A DNA stretch of 64,000 nucleotides from Dactylorhiza incarnata (Eukaryota; Streptophyta; Magnoliopsida; Asparagales; Orchidaceae). Where the stretch lies: the NCBI GenBank assembly GCA_033032865.1, contig JAWHQI010000004.1, positions 28,378,001 through 28,442,000 of the forward strand, read 5' to 3'. Both the position numbers and the translations under genes were made by a program. Below the pieces are notes generated by a model. That model searched no databases. It had not been told where the DNA came from and worked only from the letters and a program-made list of their open reading frames with translations. Below are positions 24,829-36,425 of the stretch, in pieces. Positions within the stretch are counted from its first letter, which is position 1, and every line of letters starts with the position of its first letter.

Positions 24829-26647
24829 CACCCCCAGACTTAACCATTTGCACGTCTCGGGCAAACTACTCAGCCCTCCTGTCGGAACAATTGGATGTTA
24901 GCGTGAGTGTGAGCGGTAGAGAACAATGCGAAGTCGCATGCGCACGTGCATAGAAATACATTAGAACAGAATTAAACTCAAGATTATATCTAACTATTTC
25001 TAGAACAGTAGTTTGAAATTCATTTTACTTGGATGGTGAATCCTGGTGAATCTTTCGGTCGCACAAAAAGGGAAAATAGCGTGACTAATGAGTAAAGTAT
25101 TACTCGAATCGAAGCTCGGGACAAACTCCTAAGAAATCCATCAAAGTCGGTGTCCATAGGCTTGCACATTCGCACTCTCTCTACTGCATGAGACGACTCA
25201 TATCTAAAATCAATAGGACTTATGGGTTAGAATTGAGCTTAGGTTGAGTATAGGCTAGGTAAGTAGAAGGACGATGTGAATCGCATTCAACACAACCTGA
25301 GCACTCAAGAGAATTACAATCACCAATACAAAATGTTCAAGAATTACACAACACCTCCAGAATTCAACTGAACACTAGGTGCGTGCTAAGCCAAATATAA
25401 ATTGAATTTGCCGAGAGAATATTATTTTTGCACCACTTTTTTTTTCTTTTCTTTTCTCTCATTGACAAAATGACATTTGTAAGTACAAAAAAAGGCTCCT
25501 TTAGCTAATTCAAAACTGCCATACACAACAAAGATGACACCAAATGCGATCGAAAAAGAAATTTCTTTCAGCTCAAAGGTTGGTGTGAAAATAGGTTCGG
25601 CCGTATGGCTTTGGTTAAATTTTAGTGGGGCTAAACAAGGAGGAAGGGTAGGCTCAAGTGGGCTTGCAACGGTGATTATGCAGGTAAGGATTTCAAAAGC
25701 ACAACCGGATCAAGAAATGGCTTATATCACATTTTATGACGAGTACTTCAACGCAATCATTTCGAGAGTCGCCTAGTGCAAGTTCTAGCCACCGAGAAAG
25801 GTTGTCCTTCCTTCCGACCCTAGTAATAAGCTACTACTAGTCTAGCTACACTCGACCTTATGCTACCGTTGGATTCACCAGATTCACCACTAAAGTAAAA
25901 TAAATTGCAGCTACTATAATAGAAATAATTAAATTATAACTCTGAATTTAATTCTACTCTAATATAATTTCTAGGCGTGACAGGAGCACTCGACTAGAGC
26001 ATTACTCGAGTCAGCATTTTTCTCTACTCCTCACTCATACGCTAATAATCCAATTCTTACGAGCGGGGAACCTCGCAGCGATACCCAATAAGTACGCGTG
26101 ATCAAGTGCGCGTGAACTAGGTGCAAGTGTATGCAATATGTGCAACAAAATACAAATCCTAACTCATCACATTTTAACATGCCATGCAAAGTGTGTGCAC
26201 GTGCACCGATCACTCTCTCCCCCAGACTTGATCAAAACTAACTACAATAACCAATTCAGAAATAAGTAAGAGAGGGGTAGAGTTGACCTATGCTCATAGA
26301 AGAGCATGCCAGAAGTGAGGTAGTTCCAACATTAATATTTTTCATACTTTCCTCGTCCTCCACAAGAGAGCATCCGCCTACAATGTTAGCAAAACAGAAA
26401 TAGTAGTGCATAGACGGAATTAAAAAGCAGATGGAACCGGGTGGTTCCCATGGGTTGTCTCCCAAGAAGCCCTTTTGTTTAACGTCCTTCAAAGTGGACC
26501 AAATACCTGTATTAAAGTTCGATAGCAGCAGTTAAAGAGATTGTTCCAAACTAAAATAAGAACGATCAACACAGCAAAGAGACAAAATAGAGCACAAAAT
26601 CAGACCGAAGAAGCAGCACAATCACAACCCCGAGACCCCATCATGCA
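24829..26647 (-). other. F 3' non-coding region with polypurine tract
   Basis: The polypurine tract (minus TTAAGTCTGGGGGTG, 24829-24843) abuts the LTR. A second near-identical tract lies at 26217-26231. Two blocks (about 25100-25290 and 25590-25900) resemble 57890-58090 and 58430-58720 of element I although no protein is recognisable. A T/C-rich run is at 25437-25460. I see no gene here. Confidence 0.7.
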
Positions 26648-26971
26648 TCAGCTGTATGCTGATTTGTGGTGGTTCTCCCCAGCTACGCGAGATGGGAGAG
26701 AGGTGAAGGCTTTAGGGCCCAAGGAGGATGTCTCCCCCTTGCCCCTAACCTCTTCCTTCTCGCGCCGGAGGGCAAAAGAGCGTGCTTCACGCAGCAGTTT
26801 TTCTTGCCTCAGCTTCTCCACAGTTGGAGAGCGCCAATGTTGATGACTGGCAGAATTTCCCACCTTGGTGGTAGGTGGCGTCACTTCCGTTACCGCTGTG
26901 ACAACCGGATCAGCCCAATGGACCTGCTTAAAATGTTTACATTTGTTACTTTGACTCGGACACATTTTCAT
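26648..26971 (-). pseudogene. Charged ORF tail after F protease, unknown
   Basis: It continues in the protease frame after a TGA (26975-26977). About 107 codons, rich in Lys, Glu and Arg, with a C-X5-C-K-H start (MCPSQSNKCKHF) and an RQEKLLREARSF helix-like stretch. No match to reverse transcriptase, which would follow protease in a complete Athila element. It may be what remains of the deleted polymerase junction or an unrelated tail. Function unknown. Confidence 0.4.
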
Positions 26972-26974
26972 AAG

Positions 26975-27634
26975 TCACTTTGTTCCGCCTTCTCCCTCAT
27001 CATTCTGGTCACTTCCGTTGCCGTTGTCTTCTGCCTTCTTCCACTCTTCCGTCACAACTTGCAACTTCTCTTCTTTCTTTGCTCCTTCTAGCGATTTTGT
27101 TCTTTTCTCGGCTTCTGCATCACTAGATGGTTTCTCAGTAAAAACAAGGGGAGAGTGAATTACTGCTTCAGATACAATCTTGGGGCAAGTGGAGGGTGTC
27201 ACCTTAGAGGGTAAGACAACACACCCCTTAGAAAAGTCTAAGGTGGCACCGCTCTCTTTTAAGAACGGTACTCCCAAGATGGGAATGGATTGATTCAGAC
27301 TTGGTCCCAAAACTTGGAAGTCGGCAACCACTACCGTCCCCTCGATTGTAACTTCCACATTCCTGACTTCTCCCTCAGCCTTAACTACAGTCTCTTTAGC
27401 AAGCACGAGTGACTTCCGTTCATCCGTATCCATTTTAAGTTGCAGTTTAGCAACATCCTGCAAGGCGAGGACGTTGTGAGATGAACCAAAATCACATAAG
27501 GCTGCCGTTTCAATATTGTTAATGGAGCATGAGACTACCAACTCACTTAGTTCACCAACTCCCGCGTCGGAGAGACTCTTCCCTTGGTTAATTGGATTTT
27601 TTTTCGGTATTACTGGGAAGGGTCCCTTGTGCAC
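26975..27634 (-). pseudogene. F retropepsin-like protease
   Basis: The catalytic motif is C-D-F-G-S-S (Asp codon 27491-27493), followed by a flap region and ILGVPFLKESGATLDFSKG, the usual ILGRPFL turn of Athila proteases. Phe at the second place of D-x-G is unusual but Leu is common in this lineage. The C-terminal 70 residues are charged, without a polymerase domain. The protease lies one frame away from the gag C-terminus; the shift coincides with a run of eight A (minus) near 27597-27604. Confidence 0.8.
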
Positions 27635-28760
27635 GCTCGGTTAGCACTTGAGCCTGTTGGCCCACTTGCATCTCCAAGTTACGCATGTACGCGGTTTGGT
27701 TCACCATATTAGTGTTGGCGACTTCCATAAACTTTTCCATCAACTCTTCCAGATTACTTTTCTTAGGGACTGGGGCACCTTGATTATAACCCGGCTGAGG
27801 CGGCCTTGGTTGACTTACGAACGCTTGAGCATCGTATTGATGCTGGCCCAGTTTCCATCGTTGGCCTGCAGCATTTTGGTTCCATGAAAAATTGGGGTGA
27901 TTTCTCATACCCGGATTATAAGCATTTTCGTAGGGTGCCCCCCTAGTTTGATTTCCAACGAAATTTACAGATTCATTTAAACAAAGCTAAGAGAATTCAC
28001 CTGATGGCTCGCCACCTGGGCACTCGTATGAGTGGTGACCACCGCCTCCACATCCTTCACATTTAATGTTAGACGCGGGCGCAGCAACGGGAGGTAGTGA
28101 ATCCACCAAGAATAGTCCCCGAGCGCCTTTAGGCGCATTTCTCCCCGCAGTCCAGAATGTGCTGTGGGACGCGGTGTCTTGCAGAATTCTGAGAGCTTCC
28201 TCGGGCGTGTGGTTCATCGGGGTTCCTCCTGCAGCAGCGTCAATCATGGCCCGATGGTTGGGCTCGATGGCGAAGTAGAAGGTCTCCACGATGTTCCACG
28301 GCCGGAGCTCGTGATTTGGGCATTTGCGCAGGAGGTCACCAAGATGCTCCCAAGCTTCTGCGAGGGTTTCCTGCTCAGCTTGCCGGAAGGTGGCGATCTC
28401 ACGCCGAAGGCTCACAATCTTGTCCACCGGGTGGAATTTGGCGAGGGTTTCCTGCGCGCTGTTACGAATGATGTTCAGGATGGCGGGCTTGATTTTGAAC
28501 TGGTTGTTCATGATGTTAGGCCCAAATCCTGGATACACACTCCCAGCTATAGGAGTGGTGTAATCTCTCATGGTCCTAGGTATCGGCCTGACCACTTCAT
28601 TCTCGTCAGCTACCTGACCCACGACCGGTAATTTTCCCACTCCAGGTTCAGCCGGATTTCCATTAACATCCATGGTGGCAGCAGCACGGAGGCTCGCCCG
28701 CAGGGTACGCTCTATTTCAGGGTCAAATGCTGCGCACTCACCAGGATCTCTTCTATGCAT
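27588..28760 (-). pseudogene. F gag
   Basis: Start at ATG 28760, about 95 bp after the primer site. The N-terminus is a short Athila-type leader peptide; the core has KIKPAILNIIRNSA joined directly to ETLAKFHPVDKI, so the middle of the capsid domain usual in Athila gag appears deleted. The next part (FRQAEQETLAEAWEHLGDLLRKCPNH, then a PEEALRIL segment) is well kept. A CX2CX4HX4C knuckle is at 28020-28061 (CEGCGGGGHHSYEC). TAG at 27987-27989 is in frame with the C-terminal part (27908-27588: NHPNFSW, LEELMEKFMEVANTN, LEMQVGQ). The protein would package RNA; the capsid deletion makes self-assembly doubtful. Confidence 0.82.
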
Positions 28761-28854
28761 ACACCTTCTTCAACACAAAAAAAGAAAAATAATAAAAAAA
28801 ACAAAAAGTCCTTAAAACGAATTTCCAATAAGAACAAATCATACACGCTTGTAG

Positions 28855-28872
28855 TCCCCGGCAACGGCGCCA
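28855..28872 (-). other. F primer binding site, tRNA-Asp
   Basis: The 18 bases on + equal the 3' end of plant tRNA-Asp including CCA, so on the minus strand they form a perfect complement for first-strand priming. Six bases separate it from the 5' LTR. tRNA-Asp priming is typical of the Athila group. Confidence 0.88.
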
Positions 28873-28878
28873 AAAACT

Positions 28879-30399
28879 TGATGCGCTATTTAGGCAATGC
28901 TAATTAGCAAGCGCGAAATGCGATACGACGGCAGTGCACCGGTCGCTCAAGTAATAAAATAGGGAGGAACTCCCCGGATATCGTTCTCTAAGGACCGCAA
29001 GTTGGGTAGTACAATTTGCTCAAACCAGGAAATCAGTTAAAAGGATTAATAAGAAACAAAGGGGGGTTGTGATTTGGGTTCCTAAGCTATTGAGAATGAA
29101 AAGAAATGCGGGTCGAAAAGCACCGCTTCGCAACGTGTGGGTGAGTGCAGCGGCCGCGATGCCGCGCTTTGGTAAGCGGGTGGAGTGGCCACAGTGCGGG
29201 GTTCGTGAGGGTCGTACTCACCTCTTCGCAAACATCACCACTAGCAATCGCTAAGTGGCTTCACACACAAGCAACCTAGGCTATCACAACAACAAACAAG
29301 GGCTATTCTTGCCACTGCATCAACATTGGACATGAACACAAGCAATAATCCTTAAGATTAACTTAACAATTATTCATACAACACATAAACAAGTACAAGC
29401 ATCAAGGGTTAGAGAGGTCCACAAAGAAGATGTCACCACGTCTTGGGTTCACGGCCGGAATGAGAGGTTGTCGGGCTCTCTCCGGGCTCGGCCCTCAGAT
29501 GGCATGCTAACTCGAAGGAGGCTGTCACCGCTCCAATGATGTTCAGCGCAACTATGGTCTCCTCGGCGAGGAATGCTTGAGCGGCGGAAGCTTGCAAATG
29601 CTCTCGGATGGAAGGATGATGAAGGAGATCGCCGGAGATGGTCTCCTCTTGCCTCCTACAGTGGAAAGGATGAAAATGGAGGGATTCCCAGCCTTTCTCG
29701 AGAGGGGGATCGAGCTCTGTCCCGTCACCCTAATGGCAGCAACAATTCCTGCTTAAATACTAAACAGGCAGAAAAATGGTCATGCACGGTCAAACGCACG
29801 ATCGTGCGCAGACCGTGCGCAGACCGTGCGTTAATTAATGATAAAAATGGCGTGAAGAAGAAGCTACGCCGCCCGTGCGATTTACTCACGCACGGGCAAA
29901 TCCGCCCGTGCGTCAAAACGCACGGAAAAATTCAGATATGTCTTAAAACAGCAGAAACAGGAGACCGTGCGTTTTACTCACGCACGGGCGATTCCGACCG
30001 TGCGTCAAAACGCACGAGCAAACTCGGATCGCCAGTTTTCTGCCCAGATGAGAGCGCACGACCACAGCAGACCGTGCGTCAAGGAAAACGCATGACCGTG
30101 AGTTTCACACAGTTATGAAATCTCGGAGAAAACTGGATACAAGACAATCCGGCCAACTGCACACAAGAAAATCAAGCTGGGAATACACCTCCAGCACCAG
30201 ATAAACATAGAGAAATGGAAGGGGAGCACCATGTGCTTACCCCCAATAACAAGGAGCGCAATTGCACACCGAAATGGGCCTAATAGTGCACCTAGCAGGG
30301 AATAGTTAATATGAATGAAAACGTGCCTAAAGTGTGGTGCAAAGACTAGATAATCGGCCCAGATGAGTCCATAAATATATATATAAATGGGACTCATCA
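28879..30399 (-). repeat. 5' LTR of F
   Basis: Same TG..CA ends as its partner at 23311. It has the CGCACGACCGTGCG array (29785-30110), with one extra CAGACCGTGCG unit near 29817 relative to the 3' LTR. Confidence 0.92.
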
Positions 30400-30404
30400 T
30401 GTCT

Positions 30405-31855
30405 CAAATAGGTAATGTGTTTCTTATGGATCATGATGATGAGCCTGCAACCTATCAAGAGGCTATGTGTGGACCTGACTCCGAGAAGTGGCTTGAGGCC
30501 ATGAAATCTGAAATGGACTCCATGTTTGCAAACCAAGTTTGGACCTTGGTGGAACCACCTGAAGGGGTACGACCCATAGGTTGCAAGTGGGTCTTCAAGA
30601 AGAAGACCGACATGGATAGGAATGTACAGACATTCAAAGGCCGGCTAGTGGCTAAAGGTTTCAGGCAAATTCATGGTGTTGACTATGATGAGACTTTTTC
30701 CCTATAGCCATGGTCAAGTCCATCAGAATTCTACTTGTTATTGCTGCGTATTATGACTACGAGATCTGGCAAATGGATGTCAAAACGGCTTTCCTTAATG
30801 GAAACCTCCTTGAGGAAGTGTACATGACACAACCCGAGGGTTTTGAATCTCCAAATGAAGCCACTAAAATATGCAAGTTGAATCGATCCATTTATGGATT
30901 GAAACAAGATTCTCGAAGTTGGAGCAGGCTAAGGGACTGCTTTTCTATGAAGGACTTGGGTGAAGCGACTTATATACTTGGTATTAAGATCTATAGAGAT
31001 AGATCGAAGAAGTTGCTGGGTTTGACCCAGAGTACATACATTGAGAAGGTGTTGAAACGGTTCAACATGCTTGAGTCCAAGAAGGTATTCTTACCCATGT
31101 CTCATGGCGTGAGTCTCTCTAAGGACCAGTGTCCTAAATCTTTGGAAGATAAAGACCTCATGAAGTTGATTCCATATGCTTCGGCAATTGGATCAATCAT
31201 GTATGCAATGTTGTGTACTCGACCCGATGTCTCATATGCTTTGAGCATGACTAGCAGATATCAGTCTGATCCTGGTAAGAGTCACTGGATTGCAGTCAAG
31301 AATATCTTAAAGTACTTGAGAAGGACTAAAGATGAATTCTTGGTGTATGGTGGAGAGGAAGAGCTCGTCGTAAAGGGTTACACAGATGCTAGCTTCCAGT
31401 CTGATAAGGACGACTCAAAGTCCCAATTAGGTTTTGTATTTTGCCTTAATGGAGGAGCTGTAAGCTGGAAGAGTTCCAAGCCAGAGACAATTGCTGATTC
31501 TACAACAGAAGCCGAGTATATTGCTGCCGCAAATGCGGCAAAGGAGGCTGTGTGGATTAGGAAATTCATCGGCGAGCTAGATGTAGTTCCTAGCATTGTT
31601 GATCTCGTAGTTCTCTATTGTGACAACAACGGTGCAATTGCCCAAGCTAAGGAACCTAGATCTCATCAGCGCTCCAAGCACTTACTTCGGTGGTTCCATC
31701 TTATTCGAAAGATTGTCGATCGAGAAGATGTGAGCATTTGCAGAGTACTAACTAAAGAAAACATAGCGGATCCACTAACGAAGCCTCTTGCGCAAAGGAA
31801 GCATGATGATCATGTTAGATCAATGGGTATTAGATACCTGAATGATCGTCTTTAG
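30405..31855 (+). pseudogene. Element E reverse transcriptase and RNase H
   Basis: The frame resumes in register after F. The reverse transcriptase N-terminus (EKWLEAMKSEMDSM, VGCKWVFKKK-type motif, DYDETFS) is cut by a one-base loss near 30703. After KQDSRSW at about 30922 the sequence jumps to the FSMKDLGEATYILG motif: about 80 residues, including the YVDD active site, are gone. RNase H is well kept (GYTDASFQSDKDD, DSTTEAEYIAA, YCDNNGA) to the normal C-terminus (ADPLTKPLAQ). The polymerase cannot work; RNase H looks structurally whole. Confidence 0.88.
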
Positions 31856-32816
31856 TGGGAGCCTTATGGATTGTATGTTTGTTGGTTGTTTATTCATTTG
31901 ATGAATTGTGATATGTACTGTGGTTTTTCTTTTTACATTTATGACAAGTTCTTTTATTATGTCAACTGTTTCTATATGATAGACTAATTAACATAATGAA
32001 TGCCCTTAGAATGTATGCTTCCATAGGAATTCAAGTACGTGACTTGAATGTGAGGGCCTATATTTAAATGAAGCTTCATTCTTAAATAGTGCCTGGTCGA
32101 GTTATCATCCTAGAAATTAGGGCGAGAATGAGACCATAAGACTAGCATGTGCGTTGACTGATGACCGGTTCTCACAGGTCATGATATTGTGATATCAAGT
32201 CATCACATGGGTACTTGTTAGGAACAAGTTATACTGGACAGACCCACCGTGAGACTACTTTGTGGATTGTTATATAAACGTGTCACAAGTAGGTCTCAAG
32301 TGACAATGGTGTTTGTGGTCCTTTGACCTGAAGTCACAACATTCGTAGAGTGAGGAAGAGCGTACTTTGATGCCATCTAAAGTTTTCTCTTGAGAAAGGT
32401 TGACGATAATGGTGGTTGTTGGGTATGTTACGAATCATTTGGATGTTTGTGTTTGAGCAGAAATGGGATTTGTCCTCCTTTATGACAGGAGTTACATCCA
32501 TAGGCCCCTTGATGGAATGAGACTGAGAAATGCATGCTCATGCTTGGTTGAGTCAATATATGATATTGAGCTCACCATTTTTGTCAATCTATTATAGATC
32601 AGGAAACTAGGATTGAACAATTATGAGGGTGACACGGTCCATGCCTCTAGTTCTATCCGGATGTAAGGGACAAAGGGACAAGACAACACTGAAACATTGG
32701 TCAAGACAGGCTTATTGAGTTATGAACTCTTATTGCTTGGGTAGCAATGATGTATTGCTAGATGTCGTTCATTGTTTGTTAGACTTTTGTTGACACTTTG
32801 TGATCAAGTGGGAGAC
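31856..32816 (+). other. E 3' untranslated region and polypurine tract
   Basis: About 960 bp between the RNase H stop and the 3' LTR, with no reading frame of note. It ends in CAAGTGGGAGAC, a weak polypurine tract of the kind used by this copia group, abutting the LTR at 32817. Confidence 0.7.
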
Positions 32817-34111
32817 TGTTGGAGTTTCTGAGGTGATCTAAAAGCAACAGTTAGTCTTACTACCAACGCAATATGAGCCTGTAGTGTCGCACATAAAAGT
32901 GCTTGGAGAAATTGGAGAATGAATTTAGTTGGCCTTGCTCATATTGGATATGAGAGGAGGACCAATCCTGTGACTGTTTGGAATTAAGTTGAGAATGTCT
33001 CAATGGGAAATCGTTTAAAAGGTTTAAACGAATGGATTTATACTTGACAAATTCGGCTAAAGTGTTTAGACGAACTGAGTCAAAATTTGGCTAAAGGGAT
33101 TAGACGAATTCGCCTAAAGGGTTTAGACGAATTCGGCTAAGTCAAAATTCGGCTAAAGGTTTAGACGAATTTGTATAGCCGAATTTATATATATATATAT
33201 ATTCGAATTCAGCTATACTGAATAGTCGAACTGAAGGCGTTCGTCGACCGCTGAGACAGCTAGTATACGACATTCGTCGACCGCTGAGACGGCTAGTATA
33301 ATGCATTCGTCGACCGCTGAGAAGGCTATTATACCGCGTTCGTCGAACGGTTGTTATACTGCGTTCGTCAAACGACTAGTATACAGCAGTCGACGAACGG
33401 CTAGGATATTGTGTTCGACGAACAACTAGTATACTGCGTTCGACGAACGGCTAGCATACTGCGTTCGACGAACGGCTAGTATACTGCGTTCGACGAACGG
33501 TTCGTCGAAGCGCGTTCGACGAATTCTGTTTTCTTCTCTTAAAGTCGTGGCTGTGCGGATAGCTCCCTTTTGTGCGTGGTTATAAAAGAATGTGATTCTT
33601 TTTGACCTACATATAGCTATCTATTTTGCAAAAGAAAGAGAGCGATCTTTTTTGCGAAAGAAAGAGTGAGCGGCGGAAGAGTTCCGCCTCTAGCCCCAGA
33701 AGGAAGTGTTCCGACTGGTCGATCCTGCTGCCACAGTCGCCTCTTCCTGTAGTCAGACCTAGCAGTCCGTGGAAGACGTAGAGGACAGTTCTTCTCCGAC
33801 CTAGATCTTGTGTGACAACAGGCTAGGGTTCTCCAGTGCTCGTGTGGACTACTATAGAGGTGCAGATCCATTTCTGCGCAAGGAACTCAGCCGCACCATC
33901 TTAAATCTGACATTGGAGCACCTTGGTTTGAGTATCGACTCAAATCCCCTTCAGGTATATTTTCTGCAATATGTTGTAGATATTTCTTTATTTCTTGAAT
34001 CAATGAAATCGCAAGATCCTTAACTCTTGGGTTGTTCTAGTTATTTATTCCGCTGCGCATATGTGATATGTTGTATTATCATTCCTGAAATGGTACATAG
34101 AAAACCCAACA
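32817..34111 (+). repeat. 3' LTR of E
   Basis: Matches 18723-19989 throughout. The palindrome array (33236-33525) has one or two more CGTTCGACGAACGG units than the 5' LTR, so array length has changed since insertion. TATA box at 33581-33588. Followed by CTTCG and then D sequence. Confidence 0.93.
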
Positions 34112-34167
34112 CTTCGGTACTGGACCGGTCATCACACCGATGGTAGTACGTTGACTTAGGTGGGTGT
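34112..34167 (+). repeat. D 5' LTR, second piece
   Basis: 56 bp between E and G, matching 50308-50363 of the intact 3' LTR. It starts with the CTTCG duplicate and ends with GGTGT, the target of G. Confidence 0.9.
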
Positions 34168-34505
34168 TGTTGTTTATTGGGTGTCAACTTATCACCTAGA
34201 GGGGGGGGGGGGGGGGGGGGGTGAATAGGTTTTTCAAATTATTTTATCCCCTTTAGGAGTTCTTGAATTCTGATTAGTAGATCTATGAATTATAAAGCAC
34301 AACACAGAAAAGCACACAGTGATCTATTGAGGTTCCTTAAGACAGGGTGTCTTGAGTAGTCATCTTTCCCTCTACGCCTACCTTGCCGTGTGCTAGGCTC
34401 GGCAAACTCCGCCAAATATTTAGGCCCTCAAGCCTTACAACACAGACCCGCAAGTCCTACAACCTAGGCCCACAAGCCCCTACTACACCCGAGCTCGCAA
34501 GCTCG

Positions 34506-34787
34506 ACACTCAGGCCCTTAAGCCCTACCTAGCTTAGACCCGCAAGTCTAGCCTCTGCCCTGGCCCGCAAGGATCACAGGTCTCAAGCCCTCAAACTTGA
34601 CACACAGGCCCTCAAGCCCTGCCTAGCTCAGACTCGCAAGTCTAGCCTCTGCCCTGGACCGCAAGCCTCACAGGTCTCAAGCCCTCAAGCTTGACAAACA
34701 GGCCCTCAAGCCCTACCTAGCTCAGACCCGCAAGTCTAGCCTCTGCCCTGTCCCATAAGCCTCACAGGTCTTAAGCCCTCAAGCTTG
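34506..34787 (-). repeat. 94-bp tandem repeat in G LTR
   Basis: Three units begin at 34506, 34600 and 34694, exactly 94 bp apart, and are themselves built of CAAGCCCTCAAG and CGCAAGTC subunits. The 5' LTR has three units at 41339, 41433 and 41527 in the same register. Confidence 0.9.
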
Positions 34788-35204
34788 ACGATGTCGGACC
34801 CGCAAGTCCACTGCCCTGGCCCTCAAGCCTCACAGCTCTCCATCCCTCAAGTTAGACACTCATGCCCGCAAGCCTTATAAGTATGAAATTACAGTAATGA
34901 CAACTACTTCTTCTGCCTGATGGAGATTGGCAACTTAGCCTGATAGAGATCGACTTCTTGAGGTTGAAGAAGATGTTTCTGATTCAGATCTTGAAAGCAC
35001 ATGTCTTCTTCAATCTCTTCTCTTAGCCTGATGAGGAACGACTTCTTATCAGTCGATGGAGATGACTGATTCTTCTGAGAACGCTTGAATCTTGTTCTCT
35101 ACTTGTTCTTTTTCTTTTCCGCAAAATTTACTGTTGTACTGAAGAGTAACGGCAGGATCCTTTTTCGTTCTCGTCTCTCTCCCTTTTTAGGGCATCACTG
35201 TTCC

Positions 35205-35212
35205 CTTTTATA
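35205..35212 (-). promoter_or_regulatory. TATA box of G 3' LTR
   Basis: TATAAAAG on the minus strand, conserved at 42043-42050 in the 5' LTR. The TTCGACGAA array lies about 570 bp upstream in transcription sense. Confidence 0.6.
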
Positions 35213-36209
35213 GGATGGGTGAGCCGCTTAACGATCATATATAATGTCCTTTACTGACAGATGCCAATTCCTTAAGAGCACACGCTGATTGGACAATCAG
35301 GCGGCAGCATTAATTGCTGACAGCGCGTCCGCAACATTTGAATTCCGTCTCGACGATATTTCCAGCTTCATGCTGATACTGATAGCATCACGACGATATG
35401 AATAATATCTCGACGATAAGACTTTGTCGATGTCTTACACCTTGGTAGATCTTTAAGTCTTCTAGCTTCTGCCTCTGACATTGATATCACAATGATACAA
35501 AATCTTCTGGCATTTCTGCATATACGACGATATGCTATCTCTGACTGTGTCGACGTGATCTTCTTTGTTGTAGTCTGTCATTGTAATCACTTTGTTCTTT
35601 CGACGACATGAGCGATATCATGTCGACAAACTATGTTTGTCTTCAGGTGTCCTTCTTCAGTCTTCTCGACGTCATGCCTTCTTTACAATGATGTTTGTTC
35701 TTCTCGATGACAAGGCTACTCTATTGATGTCGATGATACTGCATCTTCTCGACGACATTCCTTCCTTTGATATCTTCATGTCTTCTCTGCGTTCGACGAT
35801 CTTCATTCTGTGTTCGACGAACAGCATTCTGCGTTCGACGAACTTCATTCTTCTATCCCGTCTCTGCATTCGATGAACATCATTCTACGTTCGACGAACT
35901 TCATTCTTCTATCCCGTCTCTGCGTTTGACGAACTTCATTCTGCGTTCGACGAATTGCATTCTGCGTTCGACGAACTCGCCAAGTCTCAGCGTTTGCTTT
36001 GCTCATCATCATGACGATGTGCCTGTAGTTGTCGACGATATATCCAACATTTTTTGACGATATTATACTTAGGAAGGCTGTTGAAGTACTGGACATATTA
36101 TCTCATCTCTACAAGCAGAAACTAGATATACCATTAAATACAACTTGCACTTATCATTGAGCTGAGCACTTCTTCAAATCAGGAACACTGCTGGGCACTA
36201 TTCCCAACA

Positions 36210-36425
36210 ATCTCCCCCTATTTGAAGAAGTCATAACCCACTCAATGATAAATTTCACTCAAATAAAAGGTTTAATGTTTTAAGCAAACAAGCATATAAT
36301 GATGATATTGCAGCTATAATTGAGTGAACACAGAATTTGACAAATATTACTTCATTTATAAATAGTTCCAAATATTTTCAAAAGTTTTGACATTTCTACA
36401 TTTAGCCCCCTAAAGATTTAGCCAT
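36210..36425 (-). other. G polypurine tract and 3' untranslated region
   Basis: The tract (minus AAATAGGGGGAGATTG, 36210-36225) abuts the 3' LTR and matches that of B in form. The remainder is AT-rich and non-coding. Confidence 0.8.

Larger units (their letters stand above)
23311..30399 (-). mobile_element. Athila-like Ty3 element F, non-autonomous
   Basis: LTRs 23311-24828 and 28879-30399, flanked by TGTCT at 23306-23310 and 30400-30404. The minus-strand order is 5' LTR, tRNA-Asp primer site, gag, gag C-terminus, protease, about 1.8 kb non-coding, polypurine tract, 3' LTR. There is no reverse transcriptase, RNase H or integrase. Insertion is in the integrase/reverse-transcriptase junction of E, whose frame is restored when F is removed. 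The LTRs differ by several percent by eye over the first 150 bp, so it is not very recent. Confidence 0.92.
18723..34111 (+). mobile_element. Ty1/copia element E carrying F
   Basis: LTRs 18723-19989 and 32817-34111, flanked by CTTCG at 18718-18722 and 34112-34116. The empty site is still visible in the 3' LTR of D at 50308-50312. Coding on + runs gag, protease, integrase, [element F], reverse transcriptase, RNase H. Without F it is about 8.3 kb. Gag-pol carries several stops, two frameshifts and a deletion of the catalytic part of reverse transcriptase. Confidence 0.93.
34168..36209 (-). repeat. 3' LTR of G
   Basis: On + TGTTGTTTATTGGG to ATTCCCAACA. It holds a poly(G) run (34201-34222), three 94-bp repeats (34506-34787), TATA (minus) at 35205-35212, and upstream of that the TTCGACGAA array (35785-35980) plus scattered TCGACGATAT motifs (35350-35600). 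Confidence 0.92.

Noticed and set aside
28855..28872. tRNA-Asp gene fragment
   Set aside because: Only the last 18 bases incl. CCA, placed beside an LTR: a primer binding site.
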